Made by a program: the position numbers and the translations under genes
Origin: Aggregatimonas sangjinii
GTDB taxonomy: Bacteria > Bacteroidota > Bacteroidia > Flavobacteriales > Flavobacteriaceae
Direction of reading: 5' to 3'
NCBI RefSeq assembly: GCF_005943945.1
Contig: NZ_CP040710.1
Coordinates: 3,951,501 to 4,015,500, forward strand
Length of the DNA: 64,000 nt
Shown: piece by piece, positions 1 through 7,294 of the stretch
How positions within the stretch are numbered: the stretch's first letter is position 1
Layout: each line of letters begins with the position of its first letter
The notes under the pieces: generated by a model
Databases searched by the model: none
What the model saw: the letters and a program-made list of their open reading frames with translations, nothing else
What the model was told of the DNA's origin: nothing

Positions 1-672
1 GATGAAAAATTGAAATTTATCATTTACGATTGGCTGGCCCAATCCTATGAGCAGTTTCCTTCTCAAGGCAATAGAGCTTTATACTATTTAAAAATGAAGG
101 ACAGCACCGATGATAAATTGAAAATGCACGCCATTGTTCAAAAGAACAGGGAAATCGAGATAAAACATGAGGTTGCCAAAAAAGACAAAAACATTAAAAA
201 CCTTCAAATGGTAAACCAAGGATTGCAAGATAGATTAGTAACACTCCTGCCCATTTTGGGCATCCTTACCATTTTGGCTATAATTATCTTTTTCCTCTAC
301 AAAAAATACTATAGAAAGACCACGGTACTGGAAACCGAAAAATCCGAAACCCTCCAAAAACTCGATGAGCTCAAAAACATAGTAATCAAGAACCACATCA
401 TTCTAAAAGATAAGACCAAAGTCTATATTTCGGACTTGATGTACATTAAATCGGACGATCACTATCTAAACGTGTATACCTCCGATGATAAAAACCACTT
501 TGTAAGGGGGAAACTAAGCACTATTAGGGAAGAACTGCCTCCCAACTTTATACAATGCCATCGTTCCTATATCGTGAATTCAAACTTTATCAAACGCATC
601 AACAACGACACCATTACACTGGTCGATAAAACCCAAGTTCCCCTTTCGAGATCTTTTAAAAACAAATTTTAG
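1..672 (+). CDS. LytTR-domain regulator, membrane-anchored (5' truncated)
   Basis: The reading frame is open to the left edge of the window, so the N-terminus is missing; a TTG at position 10 is not a convincing start. The visible 223 residues hold a charged, probably coiled-coil stretch, one hydrophobic membrane segment (about residues 76-100), a short coiled linker and a C-terminal LytTR DNA-binding domain (about 130-223, with IKSDDHYLNVY and the late motif FIQCHRSYIVN). LytTR proteins bind direct repeats upstream of target genes. Many Bacteroidota relatives carry TPR repeats N-terminal to the membrane helix, and the start of this fragment (LAQSYEQF, ALYYLKMKD) would fit such a repeat; that part is inference. 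No receiver domain is visible. The target is unknown; the next gene downstream, an exported repeat protein, is one possibility. Confidence 0.8.
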   Translation, partial: DEKLKFIIYDWLAQSYEQFPSQGNRALYYLKMKDSTDDKLKMHAIVQKNREIEIKHEVAKKDKNIKNLQMVNQGLQDRLVTLLPILGILTILAIIIFFLYKKYYRKTTVLETEKSETLQKLDELKNIVIKNHIILKDKTKVYISDLMYIKSDDHYLNVYTSDDKNHFVRGKLSTIREELPPNFIQCHRSYIVNSNFIKRINNDTITLVDKTQVPLSRSFKNKF

Positions 673-1033
673 AACTATATCAATGTGCGTTGACCACAGC
701 TACCTTAGTAGCATCACTAACCCAAAATACCCTCCATAGGGTATTTCATATCCCGTCTTGCACTCTTATATTTGTTTTAGCATGTATGTTTAGGCCTAAA
801 AAGGAGTTGAAATGGCCTTGACTGAACGCTTTAACCAAACCATTATACGAACCAAAATTTGAAACTCTTACTTGGAGACCAAATCACTTGACGCCACCCG
901 TCGCTTCTAAAAGCACCCCGCCCCTTCTGTATTAGAGCTATCCTACGAGACGATAAGCATCGTCGTCGCCTAAATTGCAATTGCCCTTTTTTTGACGATT
1001 TTCATTGATGATAAACCAAACAAACCGATAACT
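673..1033 (+). other. Intergenic region upstream of the LRR protein gene
   Basis: This 361-base gap has no convincing protein gene. A perfect 9-bp inverted repeat with a 4-base loop lies at 725-746 (AAATACCCT / AGGGTATTT), possibly a weak terminator for the LytTR gene. A TATATTTG at 767-774 matches the Bacteroidota -7 element TAnnTTTG, though I see no good -33 TTG at the usual distance. Downstream is AAGGAG at 801-806, an unusually good ribosome-binding sequence, before a 16-codon frame at 812-862. A second small dyad is at 949-964. If the promoter serves the LRR gene, its 5' leader would be about 250 bases. Confidence 0.4.
767..774 (+). promoter_or_regulatory. Candidate Bacteroidota -7 promoter element
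   Basis: TATATTTG matches the TAnnTTTG consensus read by the primary sigma factor of Bacteroidota. No clear TTG lies at the usual -33 distance, so the assignment rests on the -7 element alone. It would transcribe toward the LRR protein gene. Confidence 0.35.
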
Positions 1034-4000
1034 ATGAGAACACAATTACTTTCACTTTTCTTGGTGTTGCACACTTGCTTTTTATCTGCACAGGTTTTTG
1101 AAGGCTTTAAAGAAGTCTACAGTCAATCTGATGTAAACGAACTGGGAGCCGAAGGATACACTGCGATCACTCAGGGGCTGTTCATCAGGAACAGTACCGA
1201 TATCACGGACTTGACGCCATTATCTTCCATTACTTCCGTGGGTGCCCTTTACATTGGTGACAACGAAGCGCTCAGCCAATTGACGGGGCTTCAGAATATC
1301 ACCGAGGTTACGGGTATCGCAGGTGAGGGTGTTTATATTACACGTAATGCCCGCCTTGCTGACCTCTCGGGGCTTCGTGGTATTCGGGAACTACCACAAA
1401 GGCTATACATTGAATTCAATCCGTCGTTAAGAAGTGTGGAAGGGCTAAATATCCGCTCGGTACCGCAACTGGCTATCATTGGAAACAACGCGCTGGAGAA
1501 TCTCAATGGTTTGGAAAACTTGACCGAAGTCACCACACTTGGTCTGAGCATAAATTCGAACCCCTCATTGATCGACATTACAGGGCTTCAATCCTTGTTA
1601 AGAGCCAACAGCATTTCATTCAATGAAAACAATAGTTTAGTAAACCTCAACGGACTACAAAGTTTGACTACTGTGGACCAAGTCGGGATATCCGGCAACC
1701 CACAGCTTACAAATTATTGCGGACTTACCCCTTGGGCCACCGCCAATCCTTCTTTCTCCAATTATTTCGCTACCAACAACGCCTACAATCCCACCGTTTC
1801 GGAAATTATCAGTACTTGCGATGTAAACGCTCCGACCGGGACGACCACTATTCCTGACCCTAATTTCGAACAGGCCTTGATCGATCTAGGGTACGATACA
1901 GGCAATCCTGATGGCACCGTTCCTACCGCCAATATCGAAAGTGCCGTGTTTCTCCCTTTACGATCGAACGGAATCACCGACCTCACCGGAATCGCCGATT
2001 TTAAGGCCCTCGAAAATCTTGACGTGTACGATAATGCCATCGCTAATGTAGACGTGTCCCAAAACACCAATTTGCTCATCTTGGATATGGGCATCAATAT
2101 GCTTACCCAAATTGACCTTTACCAAAATTCAAATCTGAACGAGTTGTATCTCGATGAAAATAGATTGACATCACTCGACATCTCGGCACTTCCCAATCTC
2201 CGTATCCTGTTTGTGAACTCCAATCCCGAATTAAGCTGCATCACGGTTGCCAATGTGGCCGACGCCAATGCCCAAGCCGAATGGTTCAAAGACGCAACGA
2301 CCAGCTATAATGTAAACTGCGATACACCTCCCCCATCAACGGCCACAATCATACCCGATCCGAATTTCGAACAGGCCCTTATCGATTTGGGATACGATGT
2401 AGGACCGATAAACGGTAGCGTACCCACCGCCAATATTCAAAATGTACAAACCCTCGATGTCTTCAACCGGAATATCAGCGATTTGACGGGAATCGAAGAT
2501 TTCACCTCGGTGACCTTCATCAACGCCAATTCCAACAACCTGACCCGATTGGATATCTCCGAAAACCTCAATTTGGAATCGATAGGGCTCAATGAAAACA
2601 ATATCACCGAATTGGATATCTCTGCGAATACCAATCTGATACAATTGGAGATCAACGACAATGACCTGAGCGCATTAGACCTCTCCCAAAGCCCCCAGCT
2701 CGAAACCCTCCTCCTATCGAACAACCCCTTGGCCAACGGTATCGATTTGGGCAACCTGCCCAACCTGAGGTTTCTGTTCCTGACCAATACGGGGCTGAGC
2801 AGCCTTGACCTGAGCAACAACCCGAATCTGGAGTTCATCCGTATTTCCGGAAATCCGCTCCTTAGCTGTGTAAAGGTCGCCGACATCGCCGCAGTGGAAG
2901 CGGCTACAAACCAAAGAGACCCGCAGACCGAGTATCGCCTGGATTGTGACCCACCATCTGCGACCACGACAATTCCGGACCCCAATTTCGAGCAGGCCCT
3001 GATCGATCTGGGGTATGACGCCGGGCCGATAGATGGCTCGGTACCAACAGCCAGTATTGCCGTCGTAACCGACCTGAACGTCGTGCAGAAAGATATCAAC
3101 AGCCTAGAGGGTATTCAGGATTTTACCAGCTTGGAAAATCTGAGCGCTGCGTTGAATCAACTTAGCTCGGTAGACCTCTCGAATAATTCCAGATTGACTT
3201 TCGTAGAATTAGGCAACAATCAGCTTACTCAAGTCAATCTATCCGGAAGCCCCCTGCTGACCAATTTAAATCTCTACAACAACAATTTACAGACCCTTGA
3301 TATTTCAAATCTACCAGCTTTGGTTCGGCTAGCCGCCGAAAATAATGCGCTAACGGAATTGGATATTTCGCAAAATCCGGAAATGTTCGACCTTTTGCTC
3401 ACAGGAAACCCGATTAGGAATCTCAACACCTTTCAAAATCCCAGGCTCTTGGCCCTGCGTATCGGAGACTCACAAATCGAAGCACTAGACCTTTCGCAAA
3501 ATATGGAGTTACGTTTATTGGAAGCGCCTAATGGCAATCTTAACCGCCTCAACCTCAAGAATGGAAACAATACCATTCTAAACGGCCAAGGAATTGTTGG
3601 TAACCCTGTGGATGTGAGCAATAATCCCAACCTCAGCTGTATTCAGGTGGATAATGTGGTTTTTTCCGAAAACAATCCCGGTTGGATCAAAGATGCTACT
3701 GCTTCCTATAGCGAGGACTGCTCCCTTACCCCTGCCTTTACCACGATACCCGATCCGAATTTCGAGCAGGCGCTGATCGATTCGGGATACGACATTGGGC
3801 CTATTGACGGCACCATACCCACGGCCAATATTCAAAATGTACAAACCCTCGATGTCTTCAACCGGAATATCAGTGATTTGGCGGGAATCGAAGATTTCAC
3901 CTCGGTGACCTTCATCAACGCCAATTCCAACAACCTGACCCGATTGGATATCTCCGAAAACCTGAATTTGGAATCGATAGGGCTCAATGAAAACAACATC

Positions 4001-5899
4001 ACCGAATTGAACATCTCTGCGAACACCAATCTGGTACAATTGGAGATCAACGATAATGACCTGAGCGCATTAGACCTCTCCCAGAGCCCACAGCTCGAAA
4101 CCCTACTCCTATCGAACAACCCCTTGGCCAACGGTATCGATTTGGGCAACCTGCCCAACCTGCGATTTCTGTTCCTGACCAATACGGGGCTGAGCAGCCT
4201 TGACCTGAGTAACAACCCGAATCTGGAATTCATCCGTATTTCCGGAAATCCGCTTCTTAGCTGTGTAAAGGTCGGCGACATCGCCGCAGTGGAAGCGGCT
4301 ACAAACCAAAGAGACCCTCAGACCGAGTATCGCCTGGATTGTGACCCACCATCTGCGACCACCGCCATTCCCGATCCAAATTTTGAGCAGGCGCTCATAG
4401 ACTTGGGGTACGACATTGGGCCCATTGACGGCATTATCCCCACGGCTAATATTATTGAGGTAACCCGATTGGTTATTTCGCAAGAAAATATAAATAGCTT
4501 GGAAGGAATTCAGGATTTCGCCAACCTTGAAGAACTCTATAGTAATTTTAACAGTTTGGAGACCTTGGACCTGAGCCAAAATGCAGCATTGAGGATACTT
4601 CAGGTGGGCTCGAACCAATTGACCTCGCTGAACCTTACCCAGAACGTAAATTTAGATTTACTCCTCTGCGACGGCAACGAATTACCAAGCCTGAACGTGA
4701 GCCAAAATACGATGCTACGCATCTTGAATTGCGGCTTCAACCAAATCACTAGCTTGGATGTTTCCAATAACACGCTGCTCACCAGTTTAAATGCAAGATT
4801 CAATCAGCTGGCTGGTTTGGACTTGAGCCAAAACCCGCTATTGGAAGGGATTGTTCTTGATAGAAACCCGCTCTTGGCCAGCCTGAATCTCAGAAATGGC
4901 AACAATTCGATCATTACCGGTTTTGATGCCTCGGTTAATCCCAATTTGTCCTGTATTCAAGTGGATGATGTGGCATTCGCCGAAAACAATCCGGGTTGGA
5001 CTAAAGACGCCACGACAATATATCGCGAGAATTGCGACTTGCCCGTCAACAATGATGCCGACGGTGACGGTGTCTTGGATGCCGATGACCTATGCCCGGA
5101 CACCGCTCCGGGATTACAGGTATCACCCAATGGCTGTGCCTTAGCCCAATTGGCAGATTTGGCCCTTCGAAATATTGCGGTCAGCATCGGTTCAGACCCT
5201 TGCGGAACCGCACCGGATGGTAATAGCGTCAACATTGAAGTATTGGGTAATGCTTCAATAACCCTTTCGATTATCAAGGACGCGACAGAAAACATTTACA
5301 ACGATACACTAAGCACGTCTGATCAGGTGAATCTCGTACAACTTACCGAAGGGGAGTATGAACTTTGCGTCTCCATTCCTTCAATACCCAATTATGCCCA
5401 GTGCTATCAGGTAAATTTTTCTTCCACACAAAACACGGTAAGTACGAATATTATCGTTTTAAACCCGGGTCAGACCTATCCGCTTACGGTTAGTGGTAAT
5501 ACAAGCTACGATATAAATGTTAACGGCTTGGTCACCACCTTCGATTTTAATGATACCGGGGCACAGGTATTGGATATCCCGTTGGTGGTCGGAAACAATG
5601 CCATCACCATTTCAGGGAGTACTGACTGTGGAGGCAATACAACGAGAAATGTAGAATCGGTCAATTTGCTCACCTATCCCAACCCTACGAACGACGTGTT
5701 CACCGTAGACGGACTTGGCAATGCCGATCGCGCACAGATAACCGTTCAAAATGCTTCCGGTACAATCGTTTACAGGGCTATGTCGGTTGTGGAGGACGAA
5801 ACTGTCACGCTAGACATCGGCAATCTCAATACTGGATTGTATTTTATCCTGGCCGAAACCAAGGGAACTTCAAAATCCGGAAAAATCATGAAGCGTTAA
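1034..5899 (+). CDS. Large secreted leucine-rich-repeat protein with T9SS C-terminal sorting domain
   Basis: The ATG at 1034 is preferred over an upstream in-frame ATG at 992 because it directly begins a signal peptide (MRTQLLSLFLVLHTCFLSAQ). The 1621-residue product has an N-terminal repeat domain resembling receptor-L/LRR folds (about 1097-1830), then five modules that each begin with IPDPNFEQALIDLGYD and continue with LRRs of the LDLSxNxxL type. Module starts are near 1841, 2341, 2964, 3739 and 4358. A thrombospondin-type-3-like calcium repeat (DADGDGVLDADD) lies near 5050-5130, then a beta-rich domain, and finally a type A sorting domain (YPNPTNDVF ... GLYFILAE, about 5668-5896) that directs secretion by T9SS. 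Such proteins are usually surface-attached and bind proteins or glycans; the ligand is unknown. Modules 2 and 4 are nearly identical in DNA. Confidence 0.85.
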   Translation: MRTQLLSLFLVLHTCFLSAQVFEGFKEVYSQSDVNELGAEGYTAITQGLFIRNSTDITDLTPLSSITSVGALYIGDNEALSQLTGLQNITEVTGIAGEGVYITRNARLADLSGLRGIRELPQRLYIEFNPSLRSVEGLNIRSVPQLAIIGNNALENLNGLENLTEVTTLGLSINSNPSLIDITGLQSLLRANSISFNENNSLVNLNGLQSLTTVDQVGISGNPQLTNYCGLTPWATANPSFSNYFATNNAYNPTVSEIISTCDVNAPTGTTTIPDPNFEQALIDLGYDTGNPDGTVPTANIESAVFLPLRSNGITDLTGIADFKALENLDVYDNAIANVDVSQNTNLLILDMGINMLTQIDLYQNSNLNELYLDENRLTSLDISALPNLRILFVNSNPELSCITVANVADANAQAEWFKDATTSYNVNCDTPPPSTATIIPDPNFEQALIDLGYDVGPINGSVPTANIQNVQTLDVFNRNISDLTGIEDFTSVTFINANSNNLTRLDISENLNLESIGLNENNITELDISANTNLIQLEINDNDLSALDLSQSPQLETLLLSNNPLANGIDLGNLPNLRFLFLTNTGLSSLDLSNNPNLEFIRISGNPLLSCVKVADIAAVEAATNQRDPQTEYRLDCDPPSATTTIPDPNFEQALIDLGYDAGPIDGSVPTASIAVVTDLNVVQKDINSLEGIQDFTSLENLSAALNQLSSVDLSNNSRLTFVELGNNQLTQVNLSGSPLLTNLNLYNNNLQTLDISNLPALVRLAAENNALTELDISQNPEMFDLLLTGNPIRNLNTFQNPRLLALRIGDSQIEALDLSQNMELRLLEAPNGNLNRLNLKNGNNTILNGQGIVGNPVDVSNNPNLSCIQVDNVVFSENNPGWIKDATASYSEDCSLTPAFTTIPDPNFEQALIDSGYDIGPIDGTIPTANIQNVQTLDVFNRNISDLAGIEDFTSVTFINANSNNLTRLDISENLNLESIGLNENNITELNISANTNLVQLEINDNDLSALDLSQSPQLETLLLSNNPLANGIDLGNLPNLRFLFLTNTGLSSLDLSNNPNLEFIRISGNPLLSCVKVGDIAAVEAATNQRDPQTEYRLDCDPPSATTAIPDPNFEQALIDLGYDIGPIDGIIPTANIIEVTRLVISQENINSLEGIQDFANLEELYSNFNSLETLDLSQNAALRILQVGSNQLTSLNLTQNVNLDLLLCDGNELPSLNVSQNTMLRILNCGFNQITSLDVSNNTLLTSLNARFNQLAGLDLSQNPLLEGIVLDRNPLLASLNLRNGNNSIITGFDASVNPNLSCIQVDDVAFAENNPGWTKDATTIYRENCDLPVNNDADGDGVLDADDLCPDTAPGLQVSPNGCALAQLADLALRNIAVSIGSDPCGTAPDGNSVNIEVLGNASITLSIIKDATENIYNDTLSTSDQVNLVQLTEGEYELCVSIPSIPNYAQCYQVNFSSTQNTVSTNIIVLNPGQTYPLTVSGNTSYDINVNGLVTTFDFNDTGAQVLDIPLVVGNNAITISGSTDCGGNTTRNVESVNLLTYPNPTNDVFTVDGLGNADRAQITVQNASGTIVYRAMSVVEDETVTLDIGNLNTGLYFILAETKGTSKSGKIMKR
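2430..2967 (+). repeat. 538-bp duplication inside the LRR gene, copy 1
   Basis: This stretch recurs at 3825-4362 with a constant offset of 1395 bases and no indels; I count about 19 mismatches by eye (about 96% identity), mostly silent. It corresponds to module 2 of the LRR protein. Confidence 0.9.
3825..4362 (+). repeat. 538-bp duplication inside the LRR gene, copy 2
   Basis: Partner of the copy at 2430-2967. Only four residues differ between the encoded stretches (T/A, D/N, I/V, A/G), whereas modules 1, 3 and 5 are far more diverged. This points to recent duplication or gene conversion. Confidence 0.9.
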
Positions 5900-5905
5900 A
5901 TTGAA

Positions 5906-6058
5906 GCAGTGGTCTTAAATATTCTAGGAAGACCTATTGCCGAGATGGGAAAGTGCCAAGAAGCTGTCGTACGACGGTATTATCATCAGGCTTTCTGAAA
6001 ACTGTGACAACCACAACGACCAAGTATCCGAAGGCCCTTTAAAATCTTCTTTGTAGTA
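5906..6058 (+). pseudogene. Decayed T9SS sorting-domain fragment
   Basis: Directly after the LRR stop codon, one frame reads VVLNILGRPIAEMG (from about 5909), close to the NxLGxxI core of type A sorting domains. A second frame then reads KLSYDGIIIRLSEN (5961-6002), close to the LxxGIYIIRLS end of the same domain. The two are joined only if a frameshift is allowed, and no start codon precedes them. I infer the broken tail of a lost exported protein or of an earlier version of the LRR gene. It is short, so chance similarity is possible. Confidence 0.4.
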
Positions 6059-6085
6059 TATTTTTAACCGATTTACAAAATAGCG

Positions 6086-6116
6086 AAACCCTGAGACGTA
6101 CTTCAGGGTTTTTTTG
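6086..6116 (+). terminator. Rho-independent terminator
   Basis: AAACCCTGA (6086-6094) pairs with TCAGGGTTT (6103-6111) around an 8-base loop and is followed by a T-run to 6115. It ends the LRR transcript and overlaps the upstream in-frame GTG of the next gene at 6116, which argues that translation there starts later, at 6161. Confidence 0.8.
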
Positions 6117-6160
6117 TGACCAAAAAATTATATTTGCTGCTTTACGTTCAAAACCGGCAC

Positions 6161-6610
6161 ATGATTCTCCCTTACGATGATACCTACTTTATGAAAAGAG
6201 CCTTACAGGAGGCCGAGATGGCCTTCGAAAAAGGTGAAGTGCCTATCGGGGCGGTAGTGGTTATTCAAGATCGGATCATTGCACGGGCGCATAACCTTAC
6301 CGAGCAGTTGAACGACGTAACGGCACATGCCGAAATGCAGGCGATTACCGCAGCGGCCAATTTCTTAGGCGGAAAATACCTGAAGGGCTGCACCTTATAT
6401 GTTACCTTAGAACCCTGCCAGATGTGTGCCGGAGCGCTATTTTGGAGCCAAGTCTCCAAAGTGGTTTTTGCGGCTCCTGATCCCCAACGCGGATGTAGTG
6501 CCATGGGAACAAAATTACACCCCAAAACGAAAATTATAGGGGGTATTCTGGAAAACGAGGCAGCCGAACTATTGAAACGATTTTTTATTCAAAAGCGGAA
6601 TCTAAACTAA
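6161..6610 (+). CDS. tadA: tRNA-specific adenosine deaminase (TadA-type)
   Basis: A 149-residue zinc-dependent deaminase. TadA converts adenosine-34 to inosine in tRNA-Arg(ACG), allowing one tRNA to read several arginine codons. The zinc site is intact: HAE at residues 56-58 (His ligand and catalytic Glu) and PCQMC at 85-89 (two Cys ligands). The length is normal for bacterial TadA. The ATG at 6161 is chosen because a longer frame would begin inside the preceding terminator; an ATG at 6191 is also possible but would cut the first helix. It is a single gene between two terminators. A related guanine or cytosine deaminase is less likely given the TadA-like C-terminus. Confidence 0.88.
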   Translation: MILPYDDTYFMKRALQEAEMAFEKGEVPIGAVVVIQDRIIARAHNLTEQLNDVTAHAEMQAITAAANFLGGKYLKGCTLYVTLEPCQMCAGALFWSQVSKVVFAAPDPQRGCSAMGTKLHPKTKIIGGILENEAAELLKRFFIQKRNLN

Positions 6611-6612
6611 AA

Positions 6613-6640
6613 ACCCCCGTTATGAACGGGGGTCGTTTTT
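6613..6640. terminator. Bidirectional terminator between tadA and the cold-shock gene
   Basis: ACCCCCGT (6613-6620) and ACGGGGGT (6626-6633) form an 8-bp stem with a 5-base loop. A T-run follows on the plus strand and an A-run precedes the stem, so it can end both converging genes. Confidence 0.85.
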
Positions 6641-6659
6641 TCATTCAAAGTGCATTCGT

Positions 6660-6854
6660 TTATTCCGCGAGTTGCACTTGTGCGGCCACTATGCCTTTTC
6701 TTCCTTCTTCTTCCTCATAAATGACTTTGTCGCCTTCGTTCAAGGTGAGTCCGTTCAGTGCCGTTGCGTGTACAAAAATGTCCTTTGCAGTCTCGTCGTT
6801 GGTAATGAACCCGTATCCTTTGGATTCATTGAAAAATTTTACAGTTCCAGTCAT
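6660..6854 (-). CDS. Cold-shock domain protein
   Basis: A 64-residue, single-domain CspA-family protein that binds single-stranded RNA or DNA and acts as an RNA chaperone in the cytoplasm. The RNP1 motif KGYGFI is at residues 12-17 and RNP2 DIFVH at 25-29. The acidic C-terminal half (YEEEEGRKG) is typical. The length matches the family (about 65-70 residues). It is transcribed alone and converges on tadA, sharing the hairpin at 6613-6640. Whether it is cold-induced cannot be told from the sequence; most genomes of this group carry several paralogues. Confidence 0.92.
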   Translation of the reverse strand: MTGTVKFFNESKGYGFITNDETAKDIFVHATALNGLTLNEGDKVIYEEEEGRKGIVAAQVQLAE

Positions 6855-6920
6855 GCCATTACAGATTATATTAGAAAAATTGCATCTCTAATTTAAGAAA
6901 AAAATCTTACTTTTTCCTAA

Positions 6921-7187
6921 TCATTTACCTTGACCTTCCTGATTTTCAGGCTTTTCTATAGCTTCTCCTCTCATTCTCCGCACATTTTCCTCGTTGAGCA
7001 TATAATCCTTCATTTTACGATGCTTACTCTCTTTGTAGAGAAAAAGCGGCATAGCCAACAGGAATAGCCCCAAGGTACCCAAGCCGATAAATTTGTCGGC
7101 GAGGGCTTCTTGCGATGCTTCCAACGAAAACCCATAACCGATCAGGCCCAACGATACGATGACTATTGCGGTAATGATGTATTTCAT
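6921..7187 (-). CDS. Small membrane protein of unknown function
   Basis: An 88-residue protein with two predicted membrane helices, about residues 3-21 (ITAIVIVSLGLIGYGF) and 34-51 (GLGTLGLFLLAMPLFLY), followed by a charged, probably cytoplasmic tail rich in Lys, Arg and Glu. I do not recognise a named family. It lies between the CLC gene and the cold-shock gene on the same strand, with 107 bases separating it from the CLC stop. The hydrophobic pattern and a clean ATG make it a likely real gene rather than a shadow. Confidence 0.65.
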   Translation of the reverse strand: MKYIITAIVIVSLGLIGYGFSLEASQEALADKFIGLGTLGLFLLAMPLFLYKESKHRKMKDYMLNEENVRRMRGEAIEKPENQEGQGK

Positions 7188-7294
7188 ATATTCTTTACTT
7201 ATGGATAAAGGCCTTGCTCAATAAGAGCCGACCTTGGCAGCCTCCCCTTGCCGAAGGAAATTAGGTGCTTGGTTCAGAAACTTAGAGCCAACTA

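Noticed and set aside
2336-4618. Several long minus-strand frames opposite the LRR gene (for example 2437-3099, 3578-4039, 4109-4618)
   Set aside because: They recur because the gene itself is repetitive; they match the repeated modules in antisense, lack signal peptides or known motifs, and lie wholly within a well-supported gene.
6116-6160. Upstream GTG start for tadA at 6116
   Set aside because: It would begin in the terminator of the preceding gene and add 15 residues absent from the TadA fold.
6672-6896. 74-residue plus-strand frame over the cold-shock gene
   Set aside because: It is an antisense shadow of a clear Csp gene with both RNP motifs.
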